DNA from: Chrysomallon squamiferum
Lineage: Eukaryota; Mollusca; Gastropoda; Neomphalida; Peltospiridae
Assembly (NCBI GenBank): GCA_012295275.1
Contig: CM022677.1
Coordinates: forward strand, 19,734,041 to 19,756,540
Direction of reading: 5' to 3'
Length of the DNA: 22,500 bases
Shown one piece after another: positions 16,665 to 22,500 of this stretch (position 1 is the first letter of the stretch; each line of letters begins with the position of its first letter). Under the pieces are notes generated by a model that was not told the DNA's origin, ran no database searches, and saw nothing but the letters and a program-made list of their open reading frames with translations. The position numbers were made by a program, and so were the translations under genes.

Positions 16665-18083
16665 GTAGTAGTAGTAGTAGTAGTAGTAGCAATAGTTGTT
16701 GTAGTTGTCGTTTTGGTAGTAGCAATAGTAGTTTTAGTAGTAGATTCTGTTGTTGTTAATTATTTATTTTATTAATAAACGTTTTTTTTTCTCTCTCTCT
16801 ATCTATATATCTATAATCTATCTATCTATCTCTATATATTTTATCTATCTGTATATCTATCTATCTTATTTATTTATTTATTTATTTTACTGGTCAATGA
16901 ATGAATTATTGAATTAATGAATTTATTTCGTAACAGAAATACGTGACCAGAAATACGACCAGAAATACGTGACCAGAAAAACCACACTCGAACGTGCAGA
17001 AGAAATATTTAAAATTATTATCATCAGCATTTCAGCACCTCACAACACGCTCATTAATTTTTATTCATTAATCAGCTTGAGGGAATTCAGCTGTTGACTC
17101 GAAAGCGATATATAAAAACTGTGTGTCTGTGTCTGTTTTTGAAATTACGATATTACGATATGAGATTATGAGCGATACAAATGTTTCTGTTAGAAAAATG
17201 GAATAATACAGACACATGCAGATGTTGCTTACGTAATATTTTCATTTTAATTAAAGAGTGAATTTTTTTTTTTTTTTTTTTTTTTTTTTTGTAGGAACGT
17301 TTAGACTTTCGCTTCGATTTTATATCCAAACATCGGGGAAGAGAGTGTGTGTGGGTGTGTGTGTGTGTGTGTTTGAGTGTCTGTGTGTGGATGTGTGTGT
17401 CTGTGTGTGTGTCTGTGTCTGTGTCTGTGTGTATGTGTGTGTGTTTCTGTGTCTGTGTGTGTGTGTCTGTGTGTGTAACTGTGTGTGTTTTGTCTTGTGT
17501 GTGTCCTTCGTGTAACAAGTGTGTGTCTAACAGGTGTGTGTGTCGATCCCTTAGCTCTGTGTGTCTGTGTGTCTGTGTGTGTGTGTCTGTGTGTGTGTCT
17601 GTGTGTGTGTCTGTGTGTGTATGTTTGTGTGTGTGTCTGTGTCTGTGTGTCTGTGTCTGTGTGTGTGTCTGTGTGTGTGTGACTGTGTGTGTGTGTGTGT
17701 CTGTCTGTGTGTGTTTCAAAGCTTTGCAAACGAGACACGACGACGTCACCTTTGTGCACCAAGGACAACGACAGGCCGCGCGCTCGCAGCTGCGCTTTCT
17801 TCTGACAAAAGAGGCAGTCGTTGCTGTACGTGACGGAGTCGTCGCCACAGAAGGGAGAAAAGTGACGAGGGCACGGCCATCTTGAAAACGGTTTTGAGTC
17901 GTCACATCCGTCCCAGAAGTCTGACGCAACTTCCGATAGGCAGGCAGCTGGAATGATCAGCATAAATTGTGACAGCTAGGAAGAAATAGACAGACAGACA
18001 GATAGATAGATAGACAGATAGATAGATAGACAGACAGAAATAGACAGACAGACAGACAGACAGATAGAAGACATACATATAGA

Positions 18084-18116
<33 letters not shown>

Positions 18117-18166
18117 TATAGAAGACAGACAGACAGACAGACAGACATATAGACAGACAGACAGAC

Positions 18167-18219
<53 letters not shown>

Positions 18220-18477
18220 CATAGATAGATAGATAGATAGAAAGAAAGACAGACATACTGATGTATAGAGAGATAGATGGATGGATGGATGGATGAATAG
18301 ATATAGAGAGAGCCAGATGAGAGACAGGAATGTAAACAGAAAGATATATAAATAGATAGATAAAAACATACATACATAAATATGTATTTATGGACATATA
18401 TATATATATACGTATATATAGGCATACATGCGCACATAATACATAATACATGTACACATAATAGATAATGTATGCAC

Positions 18478-18532
<55 letters not shown>

Positions 18533-18789
18533 TACAAACATACATATATACCTATAATATACATACATATATTCAGACAGACAGATACATAGGTAGATGA
18601 ATTGATAGACAGATCGATATTGAAATAAGGAGGTAGACAGATAGACAGACTCATACATATACATATAAAGGCTGACAAAGAGTGGCGTATATAATCAAGG
18701 TAATAAATATACCTACATTTAACAACACCTACATTCATTTACGTTATTTAGTTACCTGCAAACAGAAGTCCAGTAATACGCAGAAACAT
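16050..18789 (-). CDS. Secreted Kazal-type serine protease inhibitor (three exons)
   Basis: Minus-strand exons 18789-18756, 17947-17750 and 16336-16050 join with phase-1 introns at both borders, typical of Kazal modules, giving 172 residues ending in TGA (16052-16050). Residues 1-20 ([20 protein letters not shown]) form a signal peptide split by intron 1. The Kazal domain is residues 26-80: Cys26, 37, 45, 56, 59 and 80, with spacings 10, 7, 10, 2 and 20 and the motif [12 protein letters not shown]. Cys80 (HKGFC) is supplied by the first codons of exon 3, which supports the join. The inferred P1 residue is Arg39 (CPRH), suggesting trypsin-like targets outside the cell. The remaining 92 residues are Arg/Thr/Pro-rich and unusual. 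Within exon 3 a different frame looks more coding-like from about 16320 to 16155. The donor of exon 2 (gtgacg) is weak. Confidence 0.75.
16463..16700. repeat. AAAAT/AAAT field then (TTA)n(GTA)n
   Basis: A-rich repeats (16463-16585), then TTA and GTA arrays (16633-16690), in Kazal intron 2. Confidence 0.92.
16934..16979. repeat. Short tandem repeat of CAGAAATACGTGAC
   Basis: Copies at 16934-16947 and 16960-16973 flank a 12-bp shortened copy; a partial fourth copy follows. Inside Kazal intron 2. Confidence 0.85.
17345..17716. repeat. GT-rich array with regular CT punctuation
   Basis: About 370 bp of GTGTGT interrupted by CT every 6-10 bp, with one unique insert (17495-17560). It lies 34 bp from the Kazal exon 2 donor, inside intron 2, where the sense strand reads as CACACAGA repeats. 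Confidence 0.95.
17985..18245. repeat. GACA/GATA array with higher-order units
   Basis: (GACA)n blocks separated by a recurring catatagaa linker (near 18073 and 18114), then a pure GATA block (18169-18240). It lies in Kazal intron 1. Confidence 0.94.
18360..18560. repeat. TA, CA and CATA dinucleotide/tetranucleotide field
   Basis: (TA)n (18478-18500) followed by (CA)n (18501-18532) with flanking CATA words, in Kazal intron 1. Confidence 0.92.
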
Positions 18790-19100
18790 TATAGTTCACG
18801 TTATTAAAAATTCCTTTTTTATTATTTTTACGAAGCAGCACAATCCCAGTAAAACAGTTTTTCACAGTCAAAGCTAAAAACTGTCCCACGCAGTGGTTAA
18901 TGCAAGTGGATAATTCCAGATCTGAGCTGGCGAGTAGAAAGTTAACTTAATCCAGCGAAAGGCAAACATTTGAGTGTAAATATGGAGTATGTAAAGATTG
19001 TGAAGAGCGAGGTGCAGGGCGGGTGTGTGTCTGTTTGTACATGTGTGCGATATTTCTGTTCATGGATTCTTTTGTGTGCTTTAGCACTGTGAGAGCAGGG
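18790..19100. other. Kazal gene 5' flank
   Basis: Mostly non-repetitive DNA. On the minus strand an A/T-rich stretch (TAAAAATAATAAAAAAGG, about 18812-18829) lies some 25-40 bp upstream of the ATG and could act as a TATA-like element. No further exon seen. Confidence 0.35.
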
Positions 19101-19670
19101 GCGTTAGTTTTTGAGTGTATGTGTTTTGTGTGTGTGTGTGTCTGTCTGTGTGTGTATATGTTGTGTTTGTGTGTGTCTGTGTGTGTATGTCTGTTTGTGT
19201 CTGTCTGTGTGTGTGTCTATGTGTGTCTGTGTTTGTGTGCTGTTTGTGTCTGTGTGTCCGTGCGTGTGTGTCTGTGTGTGTGTGTCTGTGTGTGTGTCTC
19301 TGTGTGTGTGTCTGTGTGTGTGAGTCTCTCTGTGTGTGAATGTCTGTGTGTCTGTGTGTCTGTGTGTATGTCTGTGTGTTTGTCTCTGTGTGTGTGTGAC
19401 TGTGTGTGTATGCGTGAGTGTATGTATGTGTATATGTATCTGAGTGTTGCGTTTTGTGTATGTACGGGTGTTTGTGTGTGTTTGTGTGTTTTTTTCCTGT
19501 ATTATGTGCGTGTCGAAGTGTGGATATATGGGTGTGTGGATATATGGGTATGTGTTGGTGTAGTTTTTGAGTTTTATTCTAGTCTTGGGTTTCTGTACAA
19601 TGTGTGTATTTGTGTTTGTCAGTATGGATGTGTGTATGAGTGTATATGTGTTTTATGATCATCTGTGTTA
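19101..19670. repeat. GT-rich array with CT punctuation
   Basis: Similar in texture to 17345-17716 and grading into less regular TG-rich sequence. The Cys-Val frames are artefacts. Confidence 0.93.
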
Positions 19671-19685
19671 GTGCATATAGCTACC

Positions 19686-19690
<5 letters not shown>

Positions 19691-19757
<67 letters not shown>

Positions 19758-19796
19758 TATAAATACATATTTCCTATTATTATTATTATTATTATT
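19691..19796. repeat. Poly-A, (TA)n, AAAT and ATT arrays
   Basis: Poly-A 19691-19712, TA 19713-19746, then AAAT and a short ATT run. Confidence 0.95.
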
Positions 19797-19960
19797 TTGG
19801 TTACTATTGTATTTCTCGATACCTGTCTATTTCTCTGTACAAATGACTGCCAACCAGTCTATGTTCATGTGTTCCTGTGTCTGTCTCTCTGTCTGTGTGT
19901 GTGTTCTCTGTATGTATCTATTTCTGTCTCCATATTTCCCTGCCTTTGTAACGTTTTCTC

Positions 19961-19963
<3 letters not shown>

Positions 19964-20033
<70 letters not shown>
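19964..20033. repeat. (TC)n microsatellite
   Basis: About 70 bp of pure TC. Confidence 0.97.
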
Positions 20034-20037
<4 letters not shown>

Positions 20038-20560
20038 ATTATTTATATCCATCTATCTATCTGTCCATCCATTTTTCCATCTTACTCTCTTTCTATTTTT
20101 TATCCATACAGAGTATCAGCCATGAAACATTTTATCACAATTTAAAGACATAAAAATCCTGATATAAATTTTTAGCTTTGAAATACGAGAGACTTATTTT
20201 ATTTCCAGACTCGGAATATTCAAATCACGTAGTATTAAATTTTTATTTTTTTTATTATAAAGCACATGACTTTGTTTTATTAACTTCTAGTTTTTAATTT
20301 AATTTGTTTTATTACCATACAAATCAGACGTACATTCTAAAAATGATAATTTTATACAAACACACACACACACACAAAAAAACACACACACATACACACA
20401 CATACATACATACATATACACATACATACATACATACGTACATAGGTACATAAGAAATTCACATAATTCTGTATATTATATCACATGAACTTACAATATT
20501 CTTAATGTAATATAAAATATTTTATCTACTTATTCAGTTTTCATTGCAGCATACGACTGT
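20034..20560. other. Intergenic interval, no gene
   Basis: AT-rich sequence with (CA)n and (CATA)n at 20357-20440. Nothing coding is supported. Confidence 0.65.
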
Positions 20561-20653
20561 AAAATTATTTCAGTGGCGATATATTAACTCGATGCTGTTG
20601 AGAACATCTGTTGTCCGTCCATCCATTCACACTTTGAGATCAGACTTCGTTTG

Positions 20654-20658
20654 ATTGG
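20654..20658 (+). promoter_or_regulatory. Inverted CCAAT box before secreted-protein gene
   Basis: ATTGG (CCAAT on the other strand), about 90 bp before the ATG at 20749, in a non-repetitive block (20560-20750) that looks like a promoter plus 5' UTR. Confidence 0.35.
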
Positions 20659-20748
20659 CTGATTGTGCCAGCGTTCGTCTGAATTAATACCAGTTTCTGT
20701 CAACGTGAATTTCAGACATACTGCAGCTACGTACAGTCCGATACCAAA

Positions 20749-21505
20749 ATGAAGGTAAAAGTGCATTTGTGCATGTTGTGTTTGTACCTATATACGTGTG
20801 TATGTATTTAAAGATAGATAGACAGATAGAGATAGATAGATAGAAAATAGATAGATAGATACATGGACAGATATAGATATATTTTTCTTTTTATATACGC
20901 TATGACATTTGATAAATAGATCAATATACAGATAGGTAGGTGGGGAGGTAGGTAGGTAGATAGACAGATAGACAGATGGATAGACAGATGGATAGACAGA
21001 TGGATAGACATGTATACTCATTGATAATTACTTACATTGATTTTAGTGTCTGTACATTGTTCTAAGATGCATGAATTATTGTAATGACTGTTAGAACCAT
21101 TGTAACACAAACAGCTGTATATCAATGTCATCGTCGCTGATGTTGTTCTAGTTTTATACGTTGTTGCAGTTACTGTCTTGTCAGTTCGTTGCCATCGTGA
21201 TACTGGATATTTTCTGCGGCGCTTGCGCAAATAATCGTATGTATTATTATTACTTTTTATTGTTATTATTATTATTGTTGTTGTTGTTGTTGTTGTTGTT
21301 GATGTCATTATTACAATTATTATTGAAATAGCAATTACTATTACTTTAATTATTATTATTATTATCATCATCATCAGCAGCAGCATCAACATTTATTTTC
21401 TACTACAACGATAACTAATACTGCTGTTCAACTACTACTACTAATTCTTTCTCTTCTTTTTTTTCTTCTTCTTCTTCTTCTTCTATTATTATTATTATTG
21501 CTATC

Positions 21506-21587
<82 letters not shown>

Positions 21588-21840
21588 GAAATAAAGAACA
21601 ATAAGAGAAAGCATTTATTCATTGTATTCAGATTTAGTTTGCGAAGTAATGTTACTGAGCGGTCAGAAAATACTCTTCCCGTGGGCTCTAATCGACGACT
21701 TTGTAATATCCTGCCAAAAGAATCAACTAGCGGTTTGGAGAAAATGCAAAGTTTCCAGAAATGAATATCGCGTAGCGGGGAAGTGTCAAAGTGTGACGTG
21801 GAATTTTTACGTATGTAATATAAAAAAAAAAATGACGTAA
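20749..21840 (+). CDS. Small secreted cysteine-containing protein (unrecognised), three exons
   Basis: Exon 1 (20749-20754) encodes only Met-Lys before the donor gtaaaa, in a good start context (ccaaaATGA). Exon 2 (21170-21236) follows ttgttgcag and encodes a hydrophobic run (LLSCQFVAIVILDIFCGACA), making with Met-Lys a convincing signal peptide. It ends in phase 1 at gtatgt. Exon 3 begins at 21632 after tgtattcag in phase 1 and encodes a compact domain with Cys in HLVCE, ISCQ, RKCK and GKCQ contexts plus FPW and VTWNFY. It either reads on to TAA at 21840 (93 residues in all, adding a fifth Cys) or splices at TAC|gtatgt (21810/21811) to an exon outside the window. Phase agreement across three independently found exons supports the model. 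It probably acts outside the cell. I recognise no family and assign no function. Confidence 0.55.
20810..21010. repeat. GATA/GACA and GTAG tetranucleotide field
   Basis: GATA-rich repeats either side of a short unique stretch, with GATGGATAGACA units at the end (20960-21005). It lies in intron 1 of the secreted-protein gene. Confidence 0.93.
21241..21500. repeat. ATT/GTT/ATC/CTT trinucleotide field
   Basis: Short trinucleotide arrays in intron 2 of the secreted-protein gene. Confidence 0.9.
21509..21584. repeat. (GA)n microsatellite
   Basis: About 76 bp of pure GA, 48 bp before the exon 3 acceptor of the secreted-protein gene. Confidence 0.97.
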
Positions 21841-22089
21841 ACACATTGATCATCTTTTCTTCTTCTTCTTTTTTTTTTTATCTAGCGGTAATGAAACCTT
21901 TTTTTTTATAATCACTAGTTTCAGTTATCTGTGTAAATATACTTTATAAGTTGTCAACAAAATAAAAATAAATAAAAATAAAAAAATAAAAAAAAAATAA
22001 AAAAATACTGACCTTTTGTTTCTTCTTTTTTTTTTGTTTTGTTTTTGTTTTGTTACCAGTAACTTTCTGTATACACTTTCTTCAGTTAC

Positions 22090-22151
<62 letters not shown>

Positions 22152-22500
22152 GTGTTGTTGTTGTTGTTGTTCTTTCTTTATTTTCATTTGTTATTTTTTT
22201 TTATTATTAATATCATTTCTTTCTTTGGTTTGTTTCCTTGTTGTTGTTTTTTTTGTTGTTTTTTTTTGTTTTGTTTTTGCTCTTCTGCTTCTTCTTAGTG
22301 TTGCTAATGTTAGTTGTTGTTGTTGTTGTTGTTGTTGTTACTTTATTTTCATTTGTTATTTTTTTTTGAATAAGATGATTATTTTTTTTTTTTTGTTTGT
22401 TTGTTTGTTGTTGTTATTGTTGTTTTTTCCCTTGTTTTTTGTTTTCTGCATCTTTTTAGTGTTTTTCGTCATCATCATTATAATAATCGACATTATTATT
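21841..22500. other. Low-complexity tail of window, no gene
   Basis: T-rich and A-rich tracts with (ATT)n (22090-22150) and (TTG)n (22310-22340). No exon seen; AATAAA words at 21960-21985 could terminate the secreted-protein gene if exon 3 is terminal. Confidence 0.7.

Noticed and set aside
17153-17963. His/Thr-rich 220-258 residue minus-strand frames
   Set aside because: They run from the Kazal exon into the CA-type repeat of the intron; the splice at 17750/17749 explains the real part.
20584-20766. 60-codon minus-strand frame over the secreted-protein 5' region
   Set aside because: It is antisense to a better-supported promoter and first exon and has no homologous features or splice support.

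Overview
This window is animal nuclear DNA, most likely from an invertebrate and plausibly a lophotrochozoan such as a mollusc or relative. The lineage is an inference from two things. The best gene is an invertebrate-type sarcoplasmic calcium-binding protein (SCP/calexcitin class). The other is the very high density of simple repeats between short, GC-richer exons with GT..AG introns. No operons, bacterial ribosome sites, tRNA, rRNA, CRISPR array or recognisable transposon coding sequence were seen. Nearly all long open frames are translations of microsatellites (poly Ser-Leu, poly Arg-Glu, Cys-Val and similar) and are not genes.

Layout. (1) 98-2186, plus: three phase-0 exons forming the 3' end of an unrecognised gene that begins before the window. 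It is followed by a possible polyadenylation signal and a degenerate 26-32 bp minisatellite (2340-2911). (2) 3758-4409, plus: a small two-exon gene for a very basic, probably nuclear protein of about 116 residues, not recognised. (3) 4410-7100: mostly simple repeats, no gene supported. (4) 7239-13672, plus: a complete six-exon SCP-like EF-hand gene of 222 residues in which every splice phase agrees. Its 5' flank carries E-boxes on an exact 10-bp pitch and a C-rich G-quadruplex motif on the opposite strand. Intron 1 holds a repeat-free block with regulatory-looking motifs. Two decayed copies of the EF-hand exon lie just before the working copy, and a 21-bp minisatellite begins 8 bp after the stop. 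(5) 14258-14293, minus, and 14895-14963, plus: two isolated first-exon candidates. The second has paired cAMP-response-element palindromes upstream. (6) 16050-18789, minus: a three-exon secreted Kazal-type protease inhibitor of 172 residues with phase-1 introns. Its last exon shows conflicting coding frames. (7) 20749-21840, plus: a three-exon gene for a small secreted cysteine-containing protein that I do not recognise.

The genes look functionally independent: a cytosolic calcium buffer, a basic protein, a secreted inhibitor and a secreted cysteine protein. Exons were found by reading splice sites, phase agreement and codon character by eye. No transcript evidence or database search was available.
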